From NCBI GenBank assembly GCA_015039365.1, contig WION01000565.1, positions 1-33,335 on the forward strand: a stretch of DNA of 33,335 bases. Reading direction: 5' to 3'. Position 1 is the stretch's first letter. Each line of letters begins with the position of its first letter. This DNA is from Amanita rubescens. Lineage: Eukaryota; Basidiomycota; Agaricomycetes; Agaricales; Amanitaceae. Shown one piece after another: positions 1 to 9,851 of the stretch. Position numbers and translations under genes: made by a program. Under the pieces are notes generated by a model. That model searched no databases, was not told the origin of the DNA, and worked only from the letters and a program-made list of their open reading frames with translations.

Positions 1-3000
1 TTTCTTATCATCTACGGGCAAAACAACAGAATCCGTCATGGCTTTCCAAAAGCGCCGGCGCGTCGTGCGCGGCGACTTCAAGCTTTTTTTGTAGTCGGCC
101 TCCGAGACGATGTTCCCCACAATTTGGCGTGGATGTCCCTTACCTCTCATCCAATGGTAGAGACGAACTAGGAAAAGCCTGCGCGTAGAGCTTGGCTTTG
201 TCTTTGTGTTCTGCGAGACAGACATAATAGCAAGATATTCGTTGTAGACGTCATTTAAACGATAGGATCCGATGGTTCCAAATCGTGGCCACAAGCTTGA
301 ACGCGTAGAGAAACCTGGCCCTATGGGTTTCACCTGGCGCTAGGGGCTACATTACCACATCCCTTTATCAAAATACACAACGAAGGAAGAAAGGATTAAC
401 TACCGGGAGAATGTCGTCGACTCTGCAGAGTTTCAAGCGTAACCCTTTCTGGAAGGCTTCGAATTGACGACGTTGCCATGGTGCGTGGTGGCCAACGAGG
501 AGTGCCGTTAAGAGTGGGCGCACGATACCCTCTGTGTTCATCACCCTCGCGCACACGCAGGAAAAGGGTGCAGGTATCTCGGCCTGTGCAGCCCGGCGAT
601 CAGAGTATTGTGAATCGGGTCACTTATAGAGAGCGTTGTATCTGGCGTCATGTTTAGGACGAGGGCAACAAGGTCATGGGTCTCCTTGTCAGGTAACATC
701 GCGAGTAGATGTTCAGGCAAGTAGTCTTGATACGGGCGCAAAAGGAAATCAAAGCATGAATCGTCTTGGAAGAAGGCTGCGTAAACGAGGAACGGGTTGA
801 CTGGATAAGGCTCAAGCAGGAGTTGCACCATCACTAGTGCCATCAACACGCCATCTGTTTCATAATCTATATATGCGGGCGCGCGTATAAGATTGGGTGG
901 AAGGGACATATCCAATGTGCGATAGGCTCCACCTTGGAAGGGAACCCAACGGTTATCCCCCTTTACGCGTAGATCAAGAGCACCTTGATGAACACTTTGT
1001 GATGGCCCATCGCCAAGTGCGGGAATCTTATTCTTGCCTCTGAACCTGAATGAGATCATGCTCGAGCGACGTGCAATGCCACTTACATAAAAAAGGGTCG
1101 CAGTGAAGACAACAACGCGCTACTGTTCCGGATGTTGCATGTGATTTGCTCAGGGTCTTCGGGTTCGTATTGATACGGCGCGGTGCCTGATATCAATGAC
1201 TTCACCAAATGGACGAATGCCGGTGAGGCCAGCTCGATTGAAGGCGCGCCGAGACGGAACACCTGGTGGATCGACTGAGAACGGATATGAAGCTGCCAGA
1301 CTCTGATATCGTCCAATCGTGGCAGCTGTACTTCGCCTTTATCTGCCGAGGGATCGTCAACTTCTTCATACAAGTCGAGATCAATTGGCGAATCTGCCCT
1401 GTCGTTTTCAATGTCGTCCTGCAATAGCGTCGTCGCGTCTTCGCCCTCATTTCGGGTTTCTACCATTTCGATGTCGCTATCGCTGGTTTCCTCAGAAGAT
1501 GTAGAATTCTCGCCTGGGCGGCGCCGCTTAGCGTTGCCGGGCTTGAGCTGTAGATATGGATTGGCAAGAGAAGCGATCATTGTGGCAACTCTTACCGTGG
1601 GCGATGAGATGCGGCGTCGACGGCCAGAAGCCTGAGTTGTTTATATCATGGGAGGACTTTCTGATTTAAAAAATCACCTACAGATGAACTAGCGCCCTCT
1701 GCTGATGGGCATTCGTTGTTAATACATCCTCCATTTCTTGCAATGGGTTTCAGTTTAAGCCATTTGAAGGTATCACCACCGAGAAGGCGCCATGGCATGC
1801 AAGCGTGTTGAAGGCGATTCAGTGGTCCGTCGGGAATGGGGCCTCGAAGGTTACCACGTGTAGGGGCTAACAGATAGGTATGAATCAATTGCATGGATGA
1901 TAGCGAAAGAGGACTGACCAAGCAAGAGAAAAGGAGCCTCACGTGTATTCGTTTGAACGAGAACGATCGTCGCATGTTGGCGCAAGAACTCGGTAGTGAA
2001 TTCGGCAAGACCTGCTAAGCCCACTTGGAAAGCCCACTTCGACCTCTTTTGCTTGGATTTGGATTGACCCAACACGTCCCATGCGAGGCTATTGAACGTG
2101 TTGCCGTCGTCATCGTCTGGGCGCTTGAGCTGGAATTCGTTGGCGTCCAGATGCAATTTCAAGGCACGATCAATCGTCATCCATGGATTGGGCGCATTTT
2201 GACTTAATTCTACATGAAACACCAGATTATGTCTCGACAAGTGGTCGACGACTACACCAAGCTCCCTGATGTTGAAAACAGGTTCGGGTGGCGGTTGTCC
2301 TGCGTAGGAATAATTGTTATCAAGCTAAGAAGTTTAAGTGACATGTTATCATGAAACAGGGAGAGAGGGATACGCACGACAAATGGCCATATTGCACAAT
2401 TATATTGAATAATCGTGGACGCGGCAGAAGGCACTTGTGGAATAGGGACGGACACTTGGCTGCGGCTTCTGCGTGCTTTGGAGGGACGATGGTTCGCTGC
2501 TGCCTCCATTCTCTGGCGATTTGCTGTGCTGACGGCCGCGGTGGCATTCGTCCATGAATGTAGTGATCGATTGCCGACATTAGCAAATGCACGCGCGGGA
2601 GGGCTACGTGCCACCTGAGCGGCGGCTTCGGTGGCATTGGGCTGAATTGGAGAAGCGGCAGCTGCAGCAGCAGAAGCTCCACTGGCGTTTGCCTCGGCTT
2701 GTGTAGAGACAAGTATCTCGTGGAGGTCGAATGACTGGCCGCAGACACATAACGTAGGGTTATCTCCTTGATTCTAAATAAAAAATCAGACGCTAACTAA
2801 TCGGATGGTAAACAGACGAGTTACATGGGGATGATACCCTCCGCAATGGCTTGAAAGGCATCCACCTTGACCTACTGATGGTGGAGGTGGGACTATATGC
2901 ATCCACCACGGATGCTGGCAAATGCAGACCTCATCGGGACTCTTAGGCATCCGCCTTAAGTTGATGCCATCATCTTCTCGAAAGACGGCCTTGGGACAGC

Positions 3001-3121
3001 GGCACCCCTCTCTCAGAGTGCAATGGGCGCGTATTGCCAAAGCTGTTGGGATAACTTCTGGCATGAGAAGATGAGGGTGGGAGCAAAGGTATGGCACAGT
3101 TTTTTTTTTTCGCTGAAGCAT
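1..3121 (-). CDS. Multi-exon gene, two CxC/H cysteine motifs plus weakly HECT-like C-terminal half; 3' end beyond window edge
   Basis: I do not recognise the protein. On the minus strand, exons 3121-2825, 2773-2374, 2299-1943, 1866-1682, 1631-1596, 1547-1087 and 1045-about 624 join through GT-AG introns of 41-76 nt, and every junction keeps the frame. Less certain exons follow at about 531-404 and 339/333-1, open at the edge. Exon 1 carries CRCPK, CICQHPWWMH and GGCLSSHCGGY; exon 2 starts with a second CVCGQSFDLHE motif, then Ala-rich sequence. These look like small metal-binding clusters (inference). Exons 5-6 encode a basic stretch (SGRRRRISS, then AKRRRPG), suggesting nuclear import, followed by an acidic Ser-rich segment. 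The later part (GVLMALVMVQLLLEPYPVNPFLVYAAF, and further on RRQFEAFQKGL) faintly resembles the HECT E3 N-lobe, but no catalytic Cys region is in the window. The start at 3121 is the first ATG of the cysteine-rich frame. The exon junction near 532-623 is the weakest. Confidence 0.72.
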
Positions 3122-4790
3122 CGGATCACTTGTTTGGATAGGATGTCAGCGATTTTTACGATAGGGAAGGTCGGCCGCCGACGGATGCACGTTTAAGCTC
3201 GGCTTACACGGGAATAGGGATATTCTTTTGCCAAATTTGAAATATAAATCATTGAGCAGGACGTATCATGGCGATAGAACACTACTATCTGCATCATGGC
3301 TCGGCTTTCCCGGGTACGTGGGTATGTTGTTTTCAAATATACCTTGTTCAAGCAGAAGCGGTAGGGGCGGTGACGGCCGTATGTGGAACACTTGTGTCAT
3401 AATCTAAAAATAGGACGACATGCAGCTGAGCTGTTCTGGGATATACGCGAGGAGGTGAAACAGGGGAGGGGAACGGAGGATAAGGTCCAATGAGGAACTT
3501 GACGAACATTGAAGAATTTAGGCGCGGGAAATTGATGCGCCGTCGAGGAGTCGTGACCTATTTTAACGTTACCCCATATGTCAGTCGGAGCGCGTGACAT
3601 CAGGCCTTCCTCCGTTACCAAAGCAACCTTCGCCAGAATGGTGGATTGTTAACTGTGGATATCCGTTGGTATTGAAGGTGCCGTCACGTACCGTGTGTCG
3701 TGAATGGAGTCCGGACATTATTGCATTCGTGGTCCCGTCCCGTTCCCGAGCCGACGATCATGCCTCTATCACTGATGCATCAAGGCCGTATTTGATCCGT
3801 TTGATTGTGGCGATGACGAGTGGCGTACAACTGTTAAGAAGTTATCGTTTTTGCGCGTGAACGCTAACTCATATTATATAGAGAATAGATTGGGATGTTG
3901 GACGCAGTATTGTGTTCATACGGGACTACAAGATGAAGTACGGAGAAGTGAAGATATGATATATGGAATGCATTCTAAAAACAGGGCGTACTGCCGGGAT
4001 ATGATATGATAGTGAATCGTGTTGTTGGCATCAGGCGAAGGGGCACGCGTTGTCCATCACTTCAGAACATCGCGAAGGATATAAAATATCAAGAAATATG
4101 TTTTCGAGAGCGAAGAAATGACTATCACACGTCCTCCGCGCCCCTACCGCTCTGGACTCTCCTGTATTGTTCCAAGGGATCCTTCTTCCACCTACGAATG
4201 ACCGAATGCAATACTTTGCTTTTCGTGAATAATGGGTTAATTGGCCGTCGGTGAACGCACCTGCAGAACAATACCCGGCAAGGCCGCTTGCCAATGTCTC
4301 AAACACTCTAAACAAAACATTCGTCGCTTTACGTCGTCAAAATTTGATTGCGACGCTGTAGTGCCTCGCGGACGAACCATCGAACAAAACCGACCCCAAC
4401 GCATTCCCCATACGTTTCATACTATCTCGAATGAAGACCGCTATCGACGGTGAAAGAGTATTTGGGATTAATAGGTCAAGGACGCACCAGGCATGGCTTG
4501 ATTTGGTATGAACGCGGTAACAGGAGGTCAAACGAATGGTACGGGCAGGAGAAGAAGCTCAAAATGGTAAAAGGTCCGGGTGGGTATGCTTGGCGTTGCG
4601 AGTGCTTCACGGCGATGAGTCGTGACAAGAACGCAGCGCACCACTCGACGTGTGGGCTCGGGGTTCAGCATCTTTCTCCAGCTCTGCGCAGACAGCTTTT
4701 CCACCCTCAAGCCTTTGTCGAAATGTCACGCAACCAGTAATCCCTCGACGCACCCAGCAGCAGCAACCTGAATACCATCACTCTAGCTTC
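3122..4790. other. Intergenic, no gene recognised
   Basis: Short open frames occur on both strands, but none shows a recognisable domain, a convincing splice pattern or a repeat structure. The part next to 3121 presumably contains the promoter of the divergently placed left-hand gene; the right part lies just upstream of the NACHT relic and could hold its lost 5' exons, which I could not identify. Confidence 0.5.
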
Positions 4791-4794
4791 GGCC

Positions 4795-6478
4795 AGACCA
4801 GGTGCGACTCTCGCTACCTCACTCGCTCTTCTCTTTGCTCATTCACCTCTAGTTTTCCTCGGTACCCAAATAGAGTTTGCCCGTACCCTCGCCGTCCGTC
4901 ATACTCGTAATCGACCGTCGTAGCCGCGACACTTACGCAACAGGTTTGCTTGCTCAACTTTTACGCAAAGTCTCTCCAGGGTTGAAGCCAGCCGTCATCA
5001 ATTTACTCAAACAATGTCCAAATCCTCGATCCGTTCACGACTTCGACCTGACAGAGCTCATCTTGGAATTCGCGCGAGAGTTTGATAAGACTTCGTCGTG
5101 ATTGATGCCGTAGACGAATGTGACAATCTTTCCGAGTTGCTACCAGCTCTGACAGTTCTAGCTGTGGAAATCAACGTGCTCGCTACTGGTCGCGTCAATT
5201 CTCAAATTCGCAACGAGTTTCAGGGGCACGGAAAGGTGATAATTGGACGAGACGATATCAACCATGACGCGCGGAGGTTCGTCGAAACGGATGTGAGGCA
5301 CGTCAAAACTCGGGATCCCCAGCTAGTTCGGGACATTATTGATAGGTTGATCTCCGGTGCACAAGGAACGTAAGCACGTAAGCATTATCTATCCGATTTA
5401 CATCTTTTGATGGAGATCCTGACGTTTCTCTTCAGCTTTCTATGGCCGTCGTATCACATGCGGCGATTGAGAAAGTTGCGGACAGATTACGATATACGAG
5501 AAGCTTTGGACGACTTACCCCACGGAATGGAGGACACGTTATCTAGGGCTCTCGAAACCATTGATGCGCATCCTAATTCGGACCGCATTCGTCGAGTGCT
5601 GCGACTGGCTATATACGCAGTACAACCTCTCACGCTGTACGAATTGGCGGAAGGCATCGCGACAGGTGAAATGATCGACGTATGGGACCCAGCACGCGTC
5701 GTGACGGATCCAATATCCCTCATCGACGATTGCGCAAACCTCCTCGTCTGTGCTCCCAGCAGTACTTTTCCATATCTCCCTGACGTGGTTATTCCTTTTC
5801 ACGCGTCTGTCAAAGAATTCCTCGCGAACCCTGCCAGGATAACCCAGCCGTTCCTCAGATATGCCCTGTACCCGCAGAGTGTTGTACATTGCGATTTGGC
5901 ATACGAGGAACTAGGAGCGCTGCAGCTTTACGACAAGAATGGCGTCAAGGTTGAGCTTCATCTCCTCACTCCCGGCCAACTCGCCGTCAGACTCGATCTT
6001 GCGATGTTGATCCCACATTTTTGTACTGAAGAACTCATGGCTGAAGATAACAGAGGTTCAACACCGCTATGCGTCGCCGTGGAAAGATCTGCCTCCCTAA
6101 TGCTTGTCGACAACCTTTTAAGGAGGGTGGACGTTAATCAAATCAACTGCAACAGTGAAACGGCCCTTCATATCGCTGCGTCCACCGAAGACGTTCGGAA
6201 TTGGGAAGCTATCATTCACCGGGTTTTGGTGGCTGGTGCAAATCCACACTTTCAGAACGACGAGGGACAGAGTGCACTGCACCTTCTGATGAACAATCCT
6301 ATGCGAGCATTGTCATGTGTATCCCTCCTGCTACGGCGCGGGGCTGATATCCATGCCCGCGATGCGTATTCTCGCACATCACTTCCGGTTCATCGACGTC
6401 CTTCAGCTGATTTTAGGACGTGGAACTGAATCTGGACTCGCGCGCTACGAGCGGCTCCTTCATTATCGGTTACTCTGA
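4795..6478 (+). pseudogene. NACHT-ankyrin (fungal NLR/STAND-type) gene relic
   Basis: Fungal NLR-like proteins couple a P-loop NACHT NTPase to repeats that sense partners; this is a damaged copy. At 4793-4835 one frame reads ARPGATLATSL, which resembles a Walker A loop lacking the Gly-Lys pair. A segment in another frame follows (4877-5091), then a one-base type frame change near 5090, after which FVVIDAVDEC (5092-5121) is a good Walker B. A 66-nt GT-AG intron (5370-5435, with CTGAC before the acceptor) joins GAQGT to FLWPSYHMRRLRKLRT, the usual NACHT continuation. Then come the winged-helix-like part (LPHGMEDTLSRAL...PLTLYELAEGIA...FHASVKEFLANP) and about three ankyrin repeats (TALHIAAS, SALHLLM, LLLRRGADIHARD). 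The frame ends at 6429, while the next frame gives an ankyrin-like DVLQLILGRGTESG ending at 6478, suggesting a second frameshift. No N-terminal effector domain was seen. It could instead be a gene with unrecognised introns. Confidence 0.65.
5370..5435 (+). other. Intron in the NACHT relic
   Basis: GTAAGC donor, CTGAC branch-like site and TTCAG acceptor. Removing it restores the conserved NACHT reading GAQGTFLWPSYH, so this splice site pair has stayed intact although the gene is broken elsewhere. Confidence 0.8.
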
Positions 6479-6479
6479 A

Positions 6480-6617
6480 GGATTCGAACCATCGCTATCA
6501 ACACCTTTCCATTTTTCAAGCCTTTTAAACACATATCTACAAGCAGGTCCTTCAGTTACTTTCAAGGATTCGAACCATCGCTATCAACATTCCATTTTTC
6601 AAGCTCGTAAACACATA
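6480..6617. repeat. 86-bp-offset tandem duplication with a B-box-like word
   Basis: The 24-base segment starting ggattcgaaccatcgctatc occurs at 6480-6503 and 6566-6589. Similar flanks (tccatttttcaagc, taaacacatat) follow both copies. GGATTCGAACC is the reverse complement of the tRNA T-arm/B-box word GGTTCGAATCC, but no A box or cloverleaf was found around it. Confidence 0.7.
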
Positions 6618-6899
6618 TGTTTATCGCTATCAGTCACTCTCGAAACTTCTGTGGTCTCAATTCATACTCCTTGCTCTCGTTCAATTCTGCTAGCCACCGG
6701 TCTCGCTAGAAGTAGAAATATAGTAGAATTTTCGTTCCAATGTTTAGCTTGAGAAATACAACGAGTCGTTTGTCTCAATACTTCATGCTCGTGCACGAAC
6801 AATGCATGGACCACGCATTGGGGATGAATGGGTCACGCGTTGGTCATGAGTGTTCGACGCGTTGTTGTAAATTCACTTTTTCAAGTTGGAGGTGTGGAC

Positions 6900-7081
6900 G
6901 ACGAGTGATCACGCAAGGATGATTTTTGCTTCGAAAAGTCAATCATGCGTGGCCCACGTACGATCATGCGTGATCATGTATTGGCCATGGGTGATCATGT
7001 GTGGCCATACGTCGTCCACTCGTGATCATGCGTGATCACGCAGATCTTGCATGGATAATGCATGATCATGTATGATCATTC
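6900..7081. repeat. Degenerate GATCATG/TGATCA-rich array upstream of LINE ORF1
   Basis: Words such as gatcatgcgtgatcatg, gatcatgtgtggcc and gatcatgtattggcc recur irregularly, giving about eight GATCA words in roughly 180 bp. The array ends exactly where LINE ORF1 begins, and the ATG at 7072 lies inside its last unit. It may be a LINE 5'UTR/internal promoter or unrelated flanking satellite; the LINE 5' boundary is therefore unclear. Confidence 0.6.
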
Positions 7082-9849
7082 GATTTAGTCCAATTTGGCG
7101 GAGCAAATACACAGACCCGCCAAACGATGAATACGCCCAGCGCCTCGAAACCCTTGACTCACCGTACAAATGCACCCCCCCCAAAGGAAGATTCTGGCAC
7201 GGATCGGAAGACGAAGACATGAACGACAGGACGTCAGTCCCACCCTCCCAATCTCAGGAGCGCGAGTACGACCCTAGAACGCCTCGGCCAAAACATAAGA
7301 CCAAAGTCAAGAGGCGCTTCACCCCCCTGGGAAGCCTCCCTTCCCCGATAGCCAACACAATCAGACAATTGGAAAAAGCACCCCACCTCTTGGTGCCGGA
7401 CCGAACCGTGGACACGGCCCCCCTCAACGTGCTGAAAACGTGCATCCAGAAAACCTACGAAGCACAAAGCATCCGGACCCCTCCCCCCACCGGGGAGCAC
7501 TGCGGCGCACCAGTGGACATCAACGCTGAACATGAGGCCTTGACTAGCACAGCAGCCCCACTACAAAACGACGCAATTGCCCGCCTGAGTTTACCTGCTT
7601 TGATTGATACGGTTCGACGGACCATCCGAGAAATCCTCTTGGACTCCCCAAATGTTTACTCCTTAGGATACCTCGTCATTGACATAATTTCCCCCTTTAG
7701 GACCCGGGGATCCAGAGACCAAATCGTGGACGTCGCCAGCTCCATCGCTGCGACCTTCGCCCCCACGCTCCTAGGGGGAGACCTATCCATCAAGAAGTCA
7801 GATGAACGCCTCAAAGAGCAAGACTCTGAAATCCGTAGCCTCGAAGAAGTATACACCTGGGCCGAATCCATGGCTAAGACCATCACCTCTACCAAATTAG
7901 ACCTACGGGATGCTAACTCCCGCATTAAACAGATAGAAGAACGCAACAGGCACCTCAGGCAAGAGTTTGAAAACGAACAAAAACGCGCAAACGCGCTCGC
8001 CCAATCCATCTCCCACGCAAACGCAAGAGCCAACGAGGCGGAAAACTCCTTCAAGAACACCCACGCAAAGTTCACCCATTTGCAGGAGGAACATGGTATG
8101 CTACTCGACGAATTAGAAAGGGAAATAGAGTCCCGCAGGCGCCAAGATCAAGAAATGGAAATTCTGCGCACGGCAAACCAAGAGCTGATGCTCCAACGGG
8201 CGGAACACCAAGAAAACCACAGAAACGAAAAGTCACTCTCAGGTAATGAACAGACAAAAAAGGAACCGACTAACGACGAAACAAACATGGCTATCGATAC
8301 GCCACCATCCCCCCTGACTGTTGGACATCGCCCGAAAAAGCCAACGCCCCCTCCGACCACGACCAACAATTTTACGGGCAAAAGACGGCCAATTAACACG
8401 GTTGCAGAGCAAGACGGCGTCACCGTAACATGGGGAACCCCTCCACCAGAAACCATCTCCCAACTCCTCAAGTACAACCTTCAAAACAACCCCGGCGCAA
8501 ACATCGACTCGCTCATTGAAATGTCTTTCAAAATGGCAGATGTGGCACACTCAATTCTGAAGCCCACGCCCACCACCACAGGAACCCAAGCCCCGAACGC
8601 AAACCAGCAAAGTAGGCGATCCAATCCCTTTGCCCCTCCCCTCGCAAATGGCCCGACCAATGAAGCCAAAGAACGGATGGCCCGCACCCTGGCAGACATC
8701 GATAGAGACATTCGCGCAGCCTACACAAAAACAAGCAAGGATATTGAAGAACGGCGCAAAAACGCCAGGGGCCCCCAGCCCGGGACTAAGCCTTATCCCT
8801 CCTCACCGCCAAAAATGTACGCTAACATAGCCCGCATAGACTCCGAAAACCCTTGGACTGTTGTCCAGAACAAGCGCCCGCCCGCAGGCAAGCCCCCTCA
8901 CCGTCCAACAATACGCGGCACCAGAAGCACAGAGCTTCACATCTCCTTGGGCAAGAACACCAAAACCGACACCCTCAGGTCCCAGACCGGCAACCTTCTC
9001 GCACAATCTATAGTCAACGCTGTCAACGCCACGGCCAGCCCCCAGGAGCTAAACCACGTAAAGACAAACCCAATCGCCTCCGTCAAATGGTCCATGCGCG
9101 GAACCCTCGTAATCCAGTGCAATAGCCCTCTCGACGATACAATCACAGAACTCCTGAAGAAAGCAGCCAATTCTCTGGATGATGATACAGTAACTGTTAC
9201 CAATCGCCCACCCACCACCCTCCTGAAGTTTGCGGCCGTCCCGACAGTAAATTTTGATGGCACAGAAGCAGACGAATACGACCTCGAAAACGAGATAAGA
9301 TCCCACCCAGCCTGGGCCGACATCCACTTCGTCGAGCGACCAAAGTTCATCACCCCGAGGGGGCAAAAAAAGGGTCTCACTGCAGTTGTCCTCGTGGGGG
9401 TGGCAGACGATGCCCAAGGGTCACTGGGTAAAAAGCTCTTGAACACGACCATACATTTCTCATGCGGCCCACGCCGATGCCTCCCTTGGATTGTCAAGAA
9501 CGGCGCCAAGCAATGCACCACGTGCATGAGGTGGGGCCACCCTGCCTACTGGTGCCGATCTCAGCAAGCGACATGTGCACGGTGTGGTGGCAACCACGCC
9601 ACCATCTCTCACTCTGGCCAGTGCACTTCGTGCAAAACGGGCCAACCGTGCAGCCCAACATGCATAAACTGTGGCGAAAACCACGAGGCGACCAGCTCTG
9701 CCTGCAACTTCTATGCGGCGCGCTATGATGACAACAAGATCAGGGAACTGCAAATCCTGGCCCGAGAAAGACGATCGCTGGCGGCCACAAGCCGCATCAC
9801 CAATGAAATCAAACAGGGCACCACCAACCCCATAGCCTCATCATCGTAA
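7072..9849 (+). CDS. LINE ORF1, gag-like RNA-binding protein with coiled coil and zinc knuckles
   Basis: This 925-residue protein is the likely RNA-binding/RNP partner of ORF2. A Pro- and charge-rich N-terminus is followed by a heptad-like coiled coil at about residues 243-390 (rich in E, R, K, Q with spaced L/I), then a Pro/Asn-rich linker. Further on comes a folded region at about 620-800 and three Cys/His knuckles: CTTCMRWGHPAYWC (CX2CX4HX4C), CARCGGNH...C and CINCGENHEATSSAC, at about 814-885. Coiled coil plus C-terminal knuckles is usual for ORF1 of Tad-group LINEs. The start at 7072 is the first ATG after an in-frame stop; a later Met (7219) is possible. The stop TAA overlaps the ORF2 ATG by one base (TAATG), which suggests translational coupling. 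Confidence 0.9.
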   Translation: MIIRFSPIWRSKYTDPPNDEYAQRLETLDSPYKCTPPKGRFWHGSEDEDMNDRTSVPPSQSQEREYDPRTPRPKHKTKVKRRFTPLGSLPSPIANTIRQLEKAPHLLVPDRTVDTAPLNVLKTCIQKTYEAQSIRTPPPTGEHCGAPVDINAEHEALTSTAAPLQNDAIARLSLPALIDTVRRTIREILLDSPNVYSLGYLVIDIISPFRTRGSRDQIVDVASSIAATFAPTLLGGDLSIKKSDERLKEQDSEIRSLEEVYTWAESMAKTITSTKLDLRDANSRIKQIEERNRHLRQEFENEQKRANALAQSISHANARANEAENSFKNTHAKFTHLQEEHGMLLDELEREIESRRRQDQEMEILRTANQELMLQRAEHQENHRNEKSLSGNEQTKKEPTNDETNMAIDTPPSPLTVGHRPKKPTPPPTTTNNFTGKRRPINTVAEQDGVTVTWGTPPPETISQLLKYNLQNNPGANIDSLIEMSFKMADVAHSILKPTPTTTGTQAPNANQQSRRSNPFAPPLANGPTNEAKERMARTLADIDRDIRAAYTKTSKDIEERRKNARGPQPGTKPYPSSPPKMYANIARIDSENPWTVVQNKRPPAGKPPHRPTIRGTRSTELHISLGKNTKTDTLRSQTGNLLAQSIVNAVNATASPQELNHVKTNPIASVKWSMRGTLVIQCNSPLDDTITELLKKAANSLDDDTVTVTNRPPTTLLKFAAVPTVNFDGTEADEYDLENEIRSHPAWADIHFVERPKFITPRGQKKGLTAVVLVGVADDAQGSLGKKLLNTTIHFSCGPRRCLPWIVKNGAKQCTTCMRWGHPAYWCRSQQATCARCGGNHATISHSGQCTSCKTGQPCSPTCINCGENHEATSSACNFYAARYDDNKIRELQILARERRSLAATSRITNEIKQGTTNPIASSS

Positions 9850-9851
9850 TG
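9847..9851 (+). promoter_or_regulatory. TAATG stop-start overlap between LINE ORF1 and ORF2
   Basis: The ORF1 stop TAA (9847-9849) and the ORF2 start ATG (9849-9851) share one base. The same UAAUG arrangement is known to drive termination-reinitiation coupling in the SART1 LINE, so ORF2 is probably made at a fraction of the ORF1 level by reinitiation rather than by its own cap-dependent initiation (inference). Confidence 0.75.

Noticed and set aside
541..1580. Two separate single-exon genes (541-1059 and 1083-1580, minus)
   Set aside because: A GTAAGT...TTCAG intron (1046-1086) joins them in frame, so they are exons of one gene.
2252..2748. Two overlapping minus-strand frames as independent genes
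   Set aside because: Only the frame containing CVCGQSFDLHE joins both neighbouring exons in phase; the other is its shadow.
6480..6617. tRNA gene on the minus strand suggested by the GGTTCGAATCC words
   Set aside because: No A box, anticodon arm or acceptor pairing could be drawn around either copy.
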